The notes below the pieces were generated by a model. The model ran no database searches, had not been told where the DNA came from, and worked only from the letters and a program-made list of their open reading frames with translations. DNA of 64,000 bases from CALOCN01 sp942491735 (GTDB lineage: Bacteria; Eisenbacteria; RBG-16-71-46; JABDJR01): positions 2,170,001 to 2,234,000 of the forward strand of contig CALOCN010000014.1 in assembly GCA_942491735.1 (NCBI GenBank), given 5' to 3'. How positions within the stretch are numbered: the stretch's first letter is position 1; every line of letters begins with the position of its first letter. The translations under genes and the position numbers were made by a program. Shown piece after piece: positions 1-10,017 of the stretch.

Positions 1-2
1 GT

Positions 3-79
<77 letters not shown>

Positions 80-214
80 GTTCGACGACCCGCCGAGACA
101 TGGCACGTCCCATGCGGCGGGTCTCTTCTTTTCCTACCGCCGATCCCCAGGTCCCGGGCCCCCCGCCGGACGGTCCGCCGACCGGGTTTCCGGGCATCGG
201 CGCGGGAGGCTCGC

Positions 215-937
215 ATGGCGCGTCCTGAGCCCTCTTCGGATCGGACCTTCGCGGTCATTCCCGCCTACAACGGGGGAGAGCCCCTGCTTGGTGTGGTGCG
301 GGAGACGGCGGCCCTGCTTTCCCCGGAGCGGGTGCTGGTGGTGGACGACGGTTCCACCGACGGGGCCCCGGCCCGGGTCGCCGAAGCCGGTTTCCGGGTC
401 GTGGTGCATCCGGTCAACCGGGGTAAGGGCGCGGCCCTGCGCACCGGCTTCGAGACCGCGGTGGCCGACGGCGCCTCGGGGGTGTTGACCCTGGATGCCG
501 ATGGCCAACACGATCCCGCCTGGATTCCGCGGTTCCTCGATGCCGCTGGGGGCGTCGACATGGTGGTCGGCTCCCGCATGCAGGAGACCGGCGACATGCC
601 CCGGCTCCGGGTCGCGGTCAACCATTTCACTTCGTGGGTGGTCAGCGCCCTCGCCGGGGCCCGGATCACCGACAGCCAGTCCGGTTTCCGCTGGATCAGC
701 CGGGCCGTTCTGGAGGCGGTCCCCCTGGAATCCGAGCGGTTCGATGCCGAGTCGGAAATCCTCATCAAGGCGGGTCGCCTCGGCTTCCGTATCCAGGAGG
801 TCGCCATGCCGGCGGTGTACGGCGAAGAGGTCAGCAAGGTGCATCCGTTCCGCGATACGCTCCGGTTCTTCCGGCTCGTGGGACGCAGTCTGCGATGGCA
901 GCGCGAAATGCGCGCGCTGCGGAGGTCCCGCTCGTGA
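215..937 (+). CDS. Glycosyltransferase family 2 (DPM1/polyprenyl-phosphate type)
   Basis: A 240-aa cytosolic GT-A glycosyltransferase with no membrane segment. Family motifs are in order: PAYN near residue 16, VVDDGSTDG near 42, the metal-binding DADGQHD near 94 and SGFR near 155. Proteins of this type transfer a sugar from a nucleotide donor to a polyprenyl phosphate or a similar acceptor; the substrate is unknown here. The ATG at 215 follows GGGAGG at 204-209. The open frame extends upstream into the tRNA gene, so longer starts are unlikely. Its stop overlaps the GTG start of surE by 4 bp (GTGA), implying translational coupling. Confidence 0.85.
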   Translation: MARPEPSSDRTFAVIPAYNGGEPLLGVVRETAALLSPERVLVVDDGSTDGAPARVAEAGFRVVVHPVNRGKGAALRTGFETAVADGASGVLTLDADGQHDPAWIPRFLDAAGGVDMVVGSRMQETGDMPRLRVAVNHFTSWVVSALAGARITDSQSGFRWISRAVLEAVPLESERFDAESEILIKAGRLGFRIQEVAMPAVYGEEVSKVHPFRDTLRFFRLVGRSLRWQREMRALRRSRS

Positions 938-1686
938 AACGTATCCTGGTCACCAACGACGACGGGATCCACGCCCCGGGAATCCAGGCCCTGGAGGCGG
1001 CCATCGCCGATCTGGCCGAGGTCCATGTGGTGGCGCCCCTGGACGAGCAGAGCGCCACCTCCCACGCGCTCACCCTGCATCGCCCGCTGCGGATGAAGGA
1101 GTTCGGCGAGCGCCGGATGGCGGTCGACGGTACCCCCACCGACTGCGTGCTCATCGCGGTGCGGGAACTGCTCGAGGAACCGCCGGATCTCGTGGTGAGC
1201 GGGATCAACCAGGGGCCCAACCTTGGCGAGGACGTCATCTACTCGGGCACGGTGGCCGGGGCCATGGAAGGGACCATCCTGGGGATCCCCGCGGTGGCGA
1301 TCAGCCATGGCTCCCGCACCGACCGGGACTTCTCCACCGCGGCCTCGGTGGCCCGGGCCCTGGTAGCCCAACTGCTGGAGCTGGATCACCCCTACCGGTT
1401 CCTGGTCAACGTCAACGTGCCTGCGGTGCCTCTAACCGCGGTGCGGGGAACCCGGGTCACCCGGTTGGGGACGCGGTTCTACGAGGACGACATCATCCGC
1501 AAGACCGACCCCCGGGGGCGGGACTACTTCTGGGTCGGGGGAACCGACCCGCAATGGGAACCGGAACCGGACACGGATTTTGCCGCCCTCGCCGACGGCT
1601 ATGTGTCCCTGACGCCCGTGCTCACCGACCTCACCGATCGCGAGCGATTGGGGATGCTCACCGAACTGGATCTGGGGATCGGGTGA
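934..1686 (+). CDS. surE: 5'/3'-nucleotidase SurE
   Basis: A 250-aa stationary-phase survival protein, a metal-dependent nucleoside monophosphate phosphatase. Visible family signatures are TNDDG at residues 7-11 (metal-binding Asp pair), SGINQGPNLG near 90 and YSGTVAGAMEG near 104. The start is GTG at 934, overlapping the stop of the upstream glycosyltransferase. Its stop TGA shares one base with the ATG of pcm, giving the classical surE-pcm pair. Length matches the family. Confidence 0.96.
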   Translation: MKRILVTNDDGIHAPGIQALEAAIADLAEVHVVAPLDEQSATSHALTLHRPLRMKEFGERRMAVDGTPTDCVLIAVRELLEEPPDLVVSGINQGPNLGEDVIYSGTVAGAMEGTILGIPAVAISHGSRTDRDFSTAASVARALVAQLLELDHPYRFLVNVNVPAVPLTAVRGTRVTRLGTRFYEDDIIRKTDPRGRDYFWVGGTDPQWEPEPDTDFAALADGYVSLTPVLTDLTDRERLGMLTELDLGIG

Positions 1687-2345
1687 TGACCGGACGGGAC
1701 TTTCCCCAGGCTCGCGCCCTGATGGTGAGCGGGGAAGTGAAGGCCAAGGGCATAGACGATCCGCAGGTGCTGGCCGCCATGGGCAAGGTACCCCGGCACT
1801 TCTTTGTCCCGGAGCCCCTGTGGCGCGAGGCCTACGGCGCCTCGGCCCTGCCCATTGGGCACAAGCAGACCATCTCCGCTCCCCAGATGGTGGGCCTCAT
1901 GTCCCAAGCGCTCAAGCTGGAGCGGGGGCAAAAGGTCCTGGAGGTCGGCACCGGATCCGGATATCAGGCCGCGGTCCTGGCCACCATCACCGGGAGGGTG
2001 ATCACGATCGAACGGGTGCCTGAACTGGCCAGGGCGGCCCAGAAACGGTTTCAGGAGCTGGGTCTGGACCTGGTGGTCAAGGTGGGGGACGGATCGCTCG
2101 GGTACGCCGCGGCGGCCCCCTATGACCGCATCGTGGTCACCGCCGCCGCTCCGGCCGTGCCGCCTGCCTTGCTCGACCAGCTCACCCCGGACGGGATCCT
2201 GGTCGCACCGGTCGGTGATCGGCGGGAGCAGACCCTCATGCGCTATACCCGGGACGGTGACCGGATTCGGGAAGAGGCGCTGTGCCGCTGTGTTTTCGTG
2301 CCGTTGCTGGGACGGGAAGGGTTTTCGGTGGAGGACGCCGGATAA
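1686..2345 (+). CDS. pcm: Protein-L-isoaspartate O-methyltransferase
   Basis: A 219-aa SAM-dependent enzyme that methylates L-isoaspartyl residues so that damaged proteins can be repaired. The motif IGHKQTISAPQMV near residue 57 and the SAM-binding loop LEVGTGSGYQA near 84 are diagnostic. The start is ATG at 1686, sharing one base with the surE stop; a GTG at 1683 directly precedes it. The gene closes a three-gene operon with the GT2 and surE. Confidence 0.96.
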   Translation: MTGRDFPQARALMVSGEVKAKGIDDPQVLAAMGKVPRHFFVPEPLWREAYGASALPIGHKQTISAPQMVGLMSQALKLERGQKVLEVGTGSGYQAAVLATITGRVITIERVPELARAAQKRFQELGLDLVVKVGDGSLGYAAAAPYDRIVVTAAAPAVPPALLDQLTPDGILVAPVGDRREQTLMRYTRDGDRIREEALCRCVFVPLLGREGFSVEDAG

Positions 2346-2431
2346 AAGCGCCTTGCCGGGGCCCGGGGTCCCCCGTATAGTTACCCGCTGCTTGTGCCGG
2401 GAGGGTTTGTCCTCTCCCGCAACCCTTCGGT

Positions 2432-2508
<77 letters not shown>

Positions 2509-2558
2509 TTTTCTTTCCCGCTTTCTGCCGTCGACCTCGCGGCGGCGCATCCATTGGG

Positions 2559-3656
2559 ATGGCAGCTGCCATGACCACCCCCGACGCCAGCTTCGAAGAA
2601 CGGCTCGACCGCGTACTGGAGGCCGCCAAGACACGCGGCCACGTCCTGCAGGGCGAAATCGACGCCCTCCTTGCCCACGACGCGTTCGACGAGACCCGTT
2701 TCGACCTCTTCCTGGACTTGACCCGCCAGCTTGGGCTGGACATCCACGAGGAGTCCCTGATCACCGCCACCGGCAAGACCGAACCCGAGGTGGTCCCCGA
2801 TCTGGATGTCCTGCGGGTGTATCTGCGGGACATCGGCCGCTACCCGCTCCTCACCCCGGCCGACGAGCAGCGCTATGGTCGCGAGATGCGCGAGGGGACC
2901 ACGCCCTACAACCGGGACGAGGCCCGTCGCAAGATGATCGTCTCCAACCTGCGGTTGGTGGTGAAGATTGCCCACAGCTATTCCAACCGCGGGGTTCCTT
3001 TCCCGGATCTCATCGAGGAAGGAAACCTGGGCCTCATCGCCGCGGTGGATCGATTCGACTACGCGCGTGGATTCCGCTTTTCCACCTATGGTTCGTGGTG
3101 GATCAAGCAGGCCATGGCACGCGGGATCGCCAACCAGGCCCGCACCGTGCGCATCCCGTTCCACGTCATGCAGCTGGTCAATCGTTACCTCGCCACCGAG
3201 AACCGATTGCGCCACCGTCTGGGACATGCTCCCGGTCTGGCCGAGGTGGCGACGGAGATGGAGGAGAAACCCAAGCGTCTGGAGCGGGTGAAGCACCTCA
3301 TCGGGGCGATCAAGAACCTGGACTACGAATCCAGCTGGGAGGCCATGGGCTCCCTGGCCGAAATGGAGCTGGCCAACCCGCCCGAGAACTTCGAGGAGCA
3401 GGTGGACCGGATGCTCGAGCACGAGCGCCTGACCCGTCTGCTGGGTCGGCTGTCCGAGCGCGAGGAACTGGTGCTGCGGATCCGCTACGGTTTCGACGAC
3501 GGCGAGGCGCACTCCCTGGCCCACACCGGCCAGCGCATCGGGGTGAGCCGCGAACGCATTCGTCAGATCGAGAAGCGCGCCCTGGAGAAACTGAAACGTT
3601 TCGTCGAACTCTCCGAGGGCGACGACGGCCCCGTGAACCCGCCTACCCCGGAGTAG
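2559..3656 (+). CDS. RNA polymerase sigma-70 factor (RpoD/RpoS type)
   Basis: A 365-aa sigma factor. A region 1.1-like N-terminus (to about residue 80) is followed by region 1.2 (DVLRVYLRDIGRYPLLT), region 2 with the core-binding and -10 recognition helices (ARRKMIVSNLRLVVKIA, FSTYGSWWIKQA), region 3 and region 4 with the -35 helix GVSRERIRQIEKRAL. It is much shorter than most RpoD proteins and lacks the long non-conserved region, so it may be a compact primary or a RpoS-like group 2 sigma. Starts at 2559 and 2571 are both ATG with no clear ribosome site. The apt gene follows by 2 bp. Confidence 0.92.
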   Translation: MAAAMTTPDASFEERLDRVLEAAKTRGHVLQGEIDALLAHDAFDETRFDLFLDLTRQLGLDIHEESLITATGKTEPEVVPDLDVLRVYLRDIGRYPLLTPADEQRYGREMREGTTPYNRDEARRKMIVSNLRLVVKIAHSYSNRGVPFPDLIEEGNLGLIAAVDRFDYARGFRFSTYGSWWIKQAMARGIANQARTVRIPFHVMQLVNRYLATENRLRHRLGHAPGLAEVATEMEEKPKRLERVKHLIGAIKNLDYESSWEAMGSLAEMELANPPENFEEQVDRMLEHERLTRLLGRLSEREELVLRIRYGFDDGEAHSLAHTGQRIGVSRERIRQIEKRALEKLKRFVELSEGDDGPVNPPTPE

Positions 3657-3658
3657 CC

Positions 3659-4183
3659 ATGCTGGATCTCAAGCGTTTTGTCCGTGATGTTCCCGATTTT
3701 CCCAAGCCGGGGATCCTGTTCAAGGACATCACCCCCATCCTCAACGACCCACGGGCCTTTGCCCATGTGGAGAACCGGTTCGTTGCGCACTACGCCCACC
3801 GGCCGGTGACGAAGGTGGCCGGCATCGAAAGCCGGGGCTTCCTGTTCGGGGTGGGGCTGGCCCAGCGACTGGGAGTGGGTTTTGTTCCGGTGCGCAAGGC
3901 GGGGAAGCTCCCCGCGGATACCATCTCGGAGAGTTACGCCCTGGAGTATGGCGAGGCAACCCTGGAGATCCACCGCGACGCCCTGGACGCCGAGGACCGT
4001 GTCGTCATCATCGATGACCTGCTCGCCACCGGCGGCACCGCCGAGGCAACCGTCAAGCTCGTGGAACGGGTGGGCGCCTCCGTGGTCGGTTTGGCCTTCG
4101 TGATCGAACTCAGCTTCCTGGGGGGGCGCTCCCGGCTCGGCTCCCACGACGTGCTCAGCCTCATCGACTACAGCGGCGAGTAG
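3659..4183 (+). CDS. apt: Adenine phosphoribosyltransferase
   Basis: A 174-aa purine-salvage enzyme making AMP from adenine and PRPP. The N-terminus FPKPGILFKDITPIL is the Apt signature. The PRPP-binding loop VVIIDDLLATGGTA lies near residue 115 and ESRGF near 60. The ATG at 3659 begins 2 bp after the sigma-factor stop, so the two genes are probably co-transcribed. Length is normal for the family. Confidence 0.96.
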   Translation: MLDLKRFVRDVPDFPKPGILFKDITPILNDPRAFAHVENRFVAHYAHRPVTKVAGIESRGFLFGVGLAQRLGVGFVPVRKAGKLPADTISESYALEYGEATLEIHRDALDAEDRVVIIDDLLATGGTAEATVKLVERVGASVVGLAFVIELSFLGGRSRLGSHDVLSLIDYSGE

Positions 4184-4212
4184 GACGCCCGCGATCGGCG
4201 CGGCGGGATGCG

Positions 4213-6612
4213 CTAGTTCGAGCCCACCACGCGCAGTGTATCCACCACCACCCCCGAGTACAGATCCCGGTTGTCGAGGTAGTCGCGCACACCCAGATTG
4301 GGCATGTGGGGAAACCGGTTGAGCGCCACCGACACCGTGTAGGTTCCCGGAGCCAAGCCACAGGGCGGCACCACGCGAAGGGTATCCCCCAGGACCTTCT
4401 CCGGGGGCCAGCGCTCGGGAGGAAGAATCCCCGCGGCCGGTGTCCAGTCGACCCGGGTGCGATAGCTCTCCCGCCGCAGGGCCTCGGTCAGCTTGCGCGC
4501 AATCTTGCCTCCACGCGCCTCACCGCCCGGCAGGTCCACCCGGTCCAGGCGCACCGAGGCGGTGAAGTTGCGCGCTCCCTCCAGGGAGTGCACCGTGCCC
4601 CAGGCCAGGATGAGGCGCACGCTCTCACCGCAGGTCACCGTGGTGGGGGTGACGCGGCCCCTCAGGAGCTGCAGGCCGTCCGGGTGGGTGAGGAGGGGGT
4701 CCGGTCCGGCAAAGGCGAGGAGCGGCAACAGGAGCAGCCGATAGGCGATCCCGGAGTTCTCACAGGCCGATCCCGGGCGGAACGCGGACAGGTCGTCCCG
4801 GACGAACAGGGTCTCGAAACAGTCGGAGGCGTCCAGTCGAACCTGTTTGGCTTCAACGTGTTCCGGTCGAGGCTCCCAGTAGGAAGAGCGGGGGTGGCGG
4901 GGGAGGGCGCGGTTGGTGACGAGGGCCGCGGCCCCGGCCTCCCGGCACAGGCTCCAGGATCGCCGGATATCCGTGACCGGGGAGAGTGCTTCCCGGGCCC
5001 GTTGGATCCGCTCCTCGGCCCGGGAGTCGTTGGGGGAGGTGTGCTGATCGAGACCCGCCACCACCCGGTGCGAGGTGAACGCGGGAATCATGTAGGCGGT
5101 GACCGGGTCGGCCAGGACGACGGATCGCGGGGGAAGCGCTGCCTCCAGTGCGTCGAACGCATCCCGCATCCGCAAGGGATCGTCCACCCCCGCGCGCGCG
5201 TGCACCCGCTCGAACCAGTGGGGCACCGTGGCCAGTCCCGGGACCAATCCCACCGCAAGCAGGAGCCCCGCCAGGACGCGTCCCCCGCGTCGGGGTGAAG
5301 CAGCCAACCAGGCCAGGGCCGCGCCGGTGGCCAGGAACGGCGGGAGGAACCAGGGCGCGCGGAAGATCAGGTAGGTGAGGCGCTCCTGGAGAATGGGAAC
5401 CAGGATGGGATTGAACGCGAGAAGGGGAAAGAGCAGGGCGGCGGTCAGGATCACCCAGGCGTGCAGCGACTGTTTGAGGCGCGAGGCGGCGAGCCAGGCC
5501 GCGACCGGATAGGCGATGAGTCCCAGGAGTCCGACCGCGGGCCAGAGACGGCTCGGGCTGGCGATGAACCGATCGCCCAGGAGCAGCATGCCCTGGATCT
5601 CCTCGTGGATCGGATTGGCGGGAGCAAACTGGGAAAGGCGGTAGGCGAGATACGGCCCCACCAGAACCGCACCCCCCAGGGCGGCCACCAAGAGGGGGCG
5701 CACCGAGGCACGGCGGCAGACTACCACGGCAAGAACCAGCACCGGGGCGAACAGCGCCACGAACACGGTGTACATGGGGTGGACCGCCACCGGGCACCAG
5801 AGGAGGAGAGGCGCGGCGATCAGGAGACGGCGATGCGGCTTACCGGCCAGATGGATCCAGAATCCCATCAGGGCCCAGAAACAGGCGGCGCCGATCTGGT
5901 TGGGATAGGCCGAGTACGGGACGTACCCGTCGCCGGGTCCCCCGCTCCAGGTGAGGAGGGCCAGAGCCGCCCCGATGGTGGCGACACCCGCCGTGGCCCC
6001 GGTCCAGCGCAGGAAGCCATAGGCCCCCAGCACGGGGAACAAGGCCGAGAGGCCCGGGATGAGGAGCCAGAAGTCGACCGGGTCCAGCCCGGCGAAATCG
6101 GCCATGGCGGCGTAGACCGGATGCAGGAGCCCCTTGCGGGGGTCAAAGCCCTCGGCACCGGCCCCCAGATGGAAGGCCTCGGTGGGGAAGGCCAAGCCGG
6201 TGGCCAGGATCTCCCGTAGCGTCCCCACGTGGTCCGGTGCATCGGTGGGCCAGGCCAGGGTGCCCCCCTGTCCCAGCCCCAGCGCCACCACCGCGGCCAG
6301 GCCAAGCCAACCCACGCGTTGCCAGAGTCGGGAGGGAGTGCCGTTCAGCGTCGACGCGGCCGGGCGCAGGCCAAGCCCCAGAGCGCCCAGGAGTCCGAGT
6401 CCGGTCAACAGCCAGGGGAGAATCGACATGCTCAGGCCGGCCAGGGTGAGCAGGAACGCGGCCAGGGTGGAGACGGCGGTCGAGAGGAACAGCGTTGCCG
6501 CCGCGAACCCCAACGGGTCCCGCTTGTCCGCGCATCCGCAGATGCGAGTGAGCGCGACCCCGGGAAGGGCCCACAGGATCCAGGCGAGAATCAACAGGAG
6601 GGCGGAAAGCAT
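4213..6612 (-). CDS. Large polytopic membrane protein (GT-C-like), unknown function
   Basis: A 799-aa protein with about a dozen hydrophobic segments in residues 1-440, followed by a soluble C-terminal part of some 300 residues. The N-terminal segment MLSALLLILAWILW is a signal anchor or first helix. The layout resembles GT-C glycosyltransferases or polysaccharide-linked membrane proteins, and it resembles the protein at 49.8-51.8 kb in general design. No catalytic motif can be assigned. It lies convergent to apt and divergent from a GT4 gene, so a role in surface-glycan assembly is an inference from context. Confidence 0.7.
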   Translation of the reverse strand: MLSALLLILAWILWALPGVALTRICGCADKRDPLGFAAATLFLSTAVSTLAAFLLTLAGLSMSILPWLLTGLGLLGALGLGLRPAASTLNGTPSRLWQRVGWLGLAAVVALGLGQGGTLAWPTDAPDHVGTLREILATGLAFPTEAFHLGAGAEGFDPRKGLLHPVYAAMADFAGLDPVDFWLLIPGLSALFPVLGAYGFLRWTGATAGVATIGAALALLTWSGGPGDGYVPYSAYPNQIGAACFWALMGFWIHLAGKPHRRLLIAAPLLLWCPVAVHPMYTVFVALFAPVLVLAVVVCRRASVRPLLVAALGGAVLVGPYLAYRLSQFAPANPIHEEIQGMLLLGDRFIASPSRLWPAVGLLGLIAYPVAAWLAASRLKQSLHAWVILTAALLFPLLAFNPILVPILQERLTYLIFRAPWFLPPFLATGAALAWLAASPRRGGRVLAGLLLAVGLVPGLATVPHWFERVHARAGVDDPLRMRDAFDALEAALPPRSVVLADPVTAYMIPAFTSHRVVAGLDQHTSPNDSRAEERIQRAREALSPVTDIRRSWSLCREAGAAALVTNRALPRHPRSSYWEPRPEHVEAKQVRLDASDCFETLFVRDDLSAFRPGSACENSGIAYRLLLLPLLAFAGPDPLLTHPDGLQLLRGRVTPTTVTCGESVRLILAWGTVHSLEGARNFTASVRLDRVDLPGGEARGGKIARKLTEALRRESYRTRVDWTPAAGILPPERWPPEKVLGDTLRVVPPCGLAPGTYTVSVALNRFPHMPNLGVRDYLDNRDLYSGVVVDTLRVVGSN

Positions 6613-6726
6613 CCGGGCATGGTCGAAGCAGGACGCGACGGTGTCAAGTCGACGCGTTGTCCAAAGGACGCCGCCCCCCTAAGATGCACGGGTTGCCGAC
6701 CCATCTCCCACCGGAACCATCTCACC

Positions 6727-7839
6727 TTGAACCTGGCCATTCTCACCTCCAGCCTTCCTCCGTATCCGACCGGTGGCGCCGAGCGTCAAGCCGCGGAAAC
6801 CGCGCGTCGCCTGGCCGCGCGGGGGCACACCGTGACCGTCTATGCCCGTCGCATGCTTCCGGATTTGCCCACGGTGGTGGAAGAGGACGGGGTGCGGTGG
6901 GTGCGCTGTGCGACCTGGAACGTGAAGGGCCTCAGCTTTCCTTCCCATCTCGCCAGCTTTGCCCGGGAGTGGTCCGCCCATGGGCGGGGAACCGATGTGG
7001 TGCTGGCCTATCAGATGGTCATCAACGGCGTGTTGGGTCTGTGGGCCGGTCGTCAGGGCGTGCCGTTGGTGTCCTGGATCCGCAGCCAGGCCGAAATCCG
7101 CTTGGGTGCCTCGCGCAAGTTCCGCTATTGGACCCCGCGGGTTCTCGCCGGGTCGCAGGCCGTGCTGATGCAAACCGAGGCGCTACGCACCGAGTTGCTG
7201 GGAGAGCTTGAGCAGCACCTGGGATCATCGGGCGCGGCCGCCCTGTGGGAGCGTATCGAGATCCTTCCCAATGCTATCGACCCCGGAACGGAACCTGGCG
7301 CGGGGGAGCGGACCGGGATGGTCTACTTGGGCCGGTTCTACCGGGTGAAAGGCGTCGATGTGCTGCTCGATGCTCTCGCCCGAATGCAGCGACCCCAGCC
7401 GCTGACTCTTATCGGGGACGGGCCGGAGCGGAAACGCCTGGAACGCATGGCTGTGGGGCTTCCGGTGACCTTCGCCGGCTTCGTACCCCGCGAAGACCTC
7501 GGTCCGTATCTCGACGCGGCCAGGGTTCTGGTCGCCCCCTCCCGCAGCGAAGGGTTTCCCAACGCGATCCTCGAGGGCATGGCGCGCGGCCTAGTGCCCG
7601 TAGCCAGTGCGGTGGGCGGAATCCCGGAGGTGTTGGGCAAGGACACGGGTCTCGCCGTGCCGCCCGAGGACCCAGCAATGCTCGCTGCCGCCCTGGACCG
7701 GGTGTTTGCCGATCCTGCGGACCTTGACCGACGGGCCAGGGCGGCGAGACAGCGGTCCCTGGATTTCGGCTGGGAGTCGCATCTGGAGTCGCTGAGCCGC
7801 ATTCTGACCCGGGCCGCTAGCGACGCGGGTCGGCTCTGA
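6727..7839 (+). CDS. Glycosyltransferase family 4
   Basis: A 370-aa GT-B fold glycosyltransferase. The N-terminus NLAILTSSLPPYPTGGAERQ carries the acceptor-side glycine loop. The C-terminal half has GRFYRVKGVDVLLDA, LIGDGPERKRLE and the donor-binding EGFPNAILEGMARG (E-x7-E). The start is taken as TTG at 6727 because the family N-terminus begins there and no ATG or GTG lies nearby in frame; the ribosome site is weak. Sulfotransferase and second GT4 genes follow on the same strand. Confidence 0.85.
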   Translation: MNLAILTSSLPPYPTGGAERQAAETARRLAARGHTVTVYARRMLPDLPTVVEEDGVRWVRCATWNVKGLSFPSHLASFAREWSAHGRGTDVVLAYQMVINGVLGLWAGRQGVPLVSWIRSQAEIRLGASRKFRYWTPRVLAGSQAVLMQTEALRTELLGELEQHLGSSGAAALWERIEILPNAIDPGTEPGAGERTGMVYLGRFYRVKGVDVLLDALARMQRPQPLTLIGDGPERKRLERMAVGLPVTFAGFVPREDLGPYLDAARVLVAPSRSEGFPNAILEGMARGLVPVASAVGGIPEVLGKDTGLAVPPEDPAMLAAALDRVFADPADLDRRARAARQRSLDFGWESHLESLSRILTRAASDAGRL

Positions 7840-7884
7840 TATGCTCGTCTGTCCCGTTTCGGGAGGGGAGTTGACTCGCTGACC

Positions 7885-8805
7885 ATGCCCACACTGGTGC
7901 AGATCCTGGGTGCCGGCCGATCCGGCACCACCATGCTCGATCTCATGCTGGGGAACGATCCACGCGCGTTCTCGGTGGGAGAGGTCTATGCGTGGTACCG
8001 CCCCTGGCGCTACTACCACTACGAGGGTGCCTGCCGTTGCGGCAAGACCCCGTGCCCCGTGCTGGACCCCCTCAAGGCGGCGCGGGAAGCGGACTTCCAC
8101 GCCGCGGTGGCCCGGGAGCGGGACGTGGATTTTGTCGTCGATTCCTCCAAGGATCTCTCCTGGACTATCGATGCACGCCGCGCGGGGCTTGAGCGGGGAT
8201 TGGATACAGTGGCGCTCGTCCTGTGGCGTCACCCGGTGAACTTGAGCCACGCCTACGTGAAGCGGGGTAAGGGTCCTGGGCACTGGCGGTCCGAGTTCCT
8301 CAACGTGTACGAGCGCCTGCTCACTCTCAAGATGCCCTTCCGCACGGTCAACTTCCACGAACTGGTCGCCGACCCCGAGACCCAGCTCCGGGCCATCTGC
8401 CGCTCCATCGGGATGCCATGGCATGTTGGCAAGGAACGGTTTTGGGAGAAGGAGCACCATTACCTGTTCGGGAGCCAGGGCGCCTACGAGCAGACCGTGG
8501 CCAGGCAGTCGAAGATCCACAAAAAGGAGCCATTCAGCGAGGCTTTCCAGGCCATGCTTCCGGATGTGGAGAAGGGGCTCGCGGCCGACACCCGGGTCCA
8601 GGGCATTCTCACCGCGCTTCGGGGTCACGACGTGGCGACCAGAGAACCGTTCACCACGGAAGAACGACGCACACCGGCTCCCACCCCATATCCGCTGTGG
8701 TACACCGCGCTTCGCATGAAGTCCCTGTTGCGACGCTGGGTGTGGAGGGTGCTGCCGGTGAACACGTCGCCCCTGCGCGACCCCGGTCGCCGACGGGCGG
8801 GATAG
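7885..8805 (+). CDS. Sulfotransferase family protein
   Basis: A 306-aa PAPS-dependent sulfotransferase-like protein. The 5'-phosphosulfate-binding P-loop ILGAGRSGTTM is near residue 8, and a VDSSKD segment near 90 precedes a V-x2-W-R-H-P-V element that corresponds to the 3'-phosphate region. A cysteine-bearing patch, YHYEGACRCG...PCPV (residues 46-62), is shared with the paralogue at 48.0 kb and is not typical of generic sulfotransferases. It sits between two GT4 genes, so a sugar or glycolipid acceptor is likely. Confidence 0.8.
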   Translation: MPTLVQILGAGRSGTTMLDLMLGNDPRAFSVGEVYAWYRPWRYYHYEGACRCGKTPCPVLDPLKAAREADFHAAVARERDVDFVVDSSKDLSWTIDARRAGLERGLDTVALVLWRHPVNLSHAYVKRGKGPGHWRSEFLNVYERLLTLKMPFRTVNFHELVADPETQLRAICRSIGMPWHVGKERFWEKEHHYLFGSQGAYEQTVARQSKIHKKEPFSEAFQAMLPDVEKGLAADTRVQGILTALRGHDVATREPFTTEERRTPAPTPYPLWYTALRMKSLLRRWVWRVLPVNTSPLRDPGRRRAG

Positions 8806-8823
8806 GCGGGGTAGCATTTGGCC

Positions 8824-9951
8824 ATGGAACGCCGCGTCCTGATGATTGGTCCGCACCCGCCCGCGGTAGGGGGCCTTGCCAACAACATGAGGTTGTTGGA
8901 GGGATCGGGGCTGACCACCCGGTTCCAGTTGATTCCCTTCTCCACAGCCAAACGGCGGCAGCACGTGTTCCCGAATCGGCCCCATTGGGACAGCCTTCCG
9001 TATCTGTTCTGGCATGTGGCCAAACTCAAGCTCGCGCTCCTGCAACACCGGCCCCACGTGGTCTATATCAAGGCGACGTCCGACACCGGGTTTGTGCGGG
9101 ACGTGGCGCTCATGGCGGTGTGTCGGTTCTTTCGCCGGCCGGTGCTTTGCCACCTGCACGGACGGCCCATGGGCAAATTGTTCGGCGGTGACGGAGCGCC
9201 GGTGCCGGGGTTCACCCGGTGGGGAATGTCCCTGGCCCAGGCTACCCTGGTTCTGTCGCCCGGTCTGGCCCGTGCGTTTGGAGTGATGTTCCCCAAGCAA
9301 CCGCTGGTGGTCGTACCGAACGTGGTGGAGACGGAGCGCTTTCGCCCAGCGGAAGCAGGGGCCACGCCAGGGCCGGTGCGGATCCTCACCGTGGGCCGCC
9401 TGAGCCGGGAGAAGGGCACGTGGGATCTCCTGGAAACGGCCAAGTCCCTGGTCGAGTCCGGACGGGAAGTGCGGTTCCGGCTCTGCGGCATTGGCGAGAC
9501 ACCGGGCGAAGAGGCGGCCATCCGGGAAAAGGCACGGACGTTGAAACTCGACGGAGTGGTCGAATTCGCGGGGGTCTTGAAAGGTGAGGCCCTGGTCGCT
9601 GCCTACCAGGAGGCGGATCTGTTCTACCTGCCCACCCACGCGGAGATCTTCCCCAACGTGGTACTGGAGGCGCTCGCCTCCGGTCTCCCTGTGGTGACCA
9701 CCAATGTTCCGGTCATCCCGGAGATGTTCAGCGAGAACGTCGAGGGGGTTTTCGTGAAACCGAAGGACATTTCGGAGCATGCGTTCGCCCTCACCGGGCT
9801 GGTGGACAACACGGATCGGCGGCGCTCCATGGGGGTGGCTGCGCGTGAGCTTGCCGAGACGAAGTACGGGGTGGATGTGGCTGCCGCCCGGATCGGTGAT
9901 GCCCTGCAGGCACTGGCCGAGGGCCGTGCGGTATCCCCCCGACCCACCTGA
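8824..9951 (+). CDS. Glycosyltransferase family 4
   Basis: A 375-aa GT-B glycosyltransferase. It begins MERRVLMIGPHPPAVGGLAN, the nucleotide-sugar fold with a glycine-rich turn. The C-terminal domain shows TVGRLSREKGTWDLLE and the E-x7-E element EIFPNVVLEALASGLP. ATG at 8824 is used; an in-frame TTG at 8818 sits closer to a GGCGGGG ribosome site and is an alternative. It is the third gene of the GT4-sulfotransferase-GT4 run. Confidence 0.84.
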   Translation: MERRVLMIGPHPPAVGGLANNMRLLEGSGLTTRFQLIPFSTAKRRQHVFPNRPHWDSLPYLFWHVAKLKLALLQHRPHVVYIKATSDTGFVRDVALMAVCRFFRRPVLCHLHGRPMGKLFGGDGAPVPGFTRWGMSLAQATLVLSPGLARAFGVMFPKQPLVVVPNVVETERFRPAEAGATPGPVRILTVGRLSREKGTWDLLETAKSLVESGREVRFRLCGIGETPGEEAAIREKARTLKLDGVVEFAGVLKGEALVAAYQEADLFYLPTHAEIFPNVVLEALASGLPVVTTNVPVIPEMFSENVEGVFVKPKDISEHAFALTGLVDNTDRRRSMGVAARELAETKYGVDVAAARIGDALQALAEGRAVSPRPT

Positions 9952-10017
9952 TCCCACGGAATCCGCTAGAATGCGGAACATGCTGACCCTCGTGGCCCGT
10001 GTCGTCTGGCGGTGCCC

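Noticed and set aside
7591..9981. A 796-codon open frame on the minus strand opposite the sulfotransferase and GT4 genes
   Set aside because: Antisense shadow of three genes with clear motifs on the plus strand; typical of high-GC third-position bias and without domain signatures.
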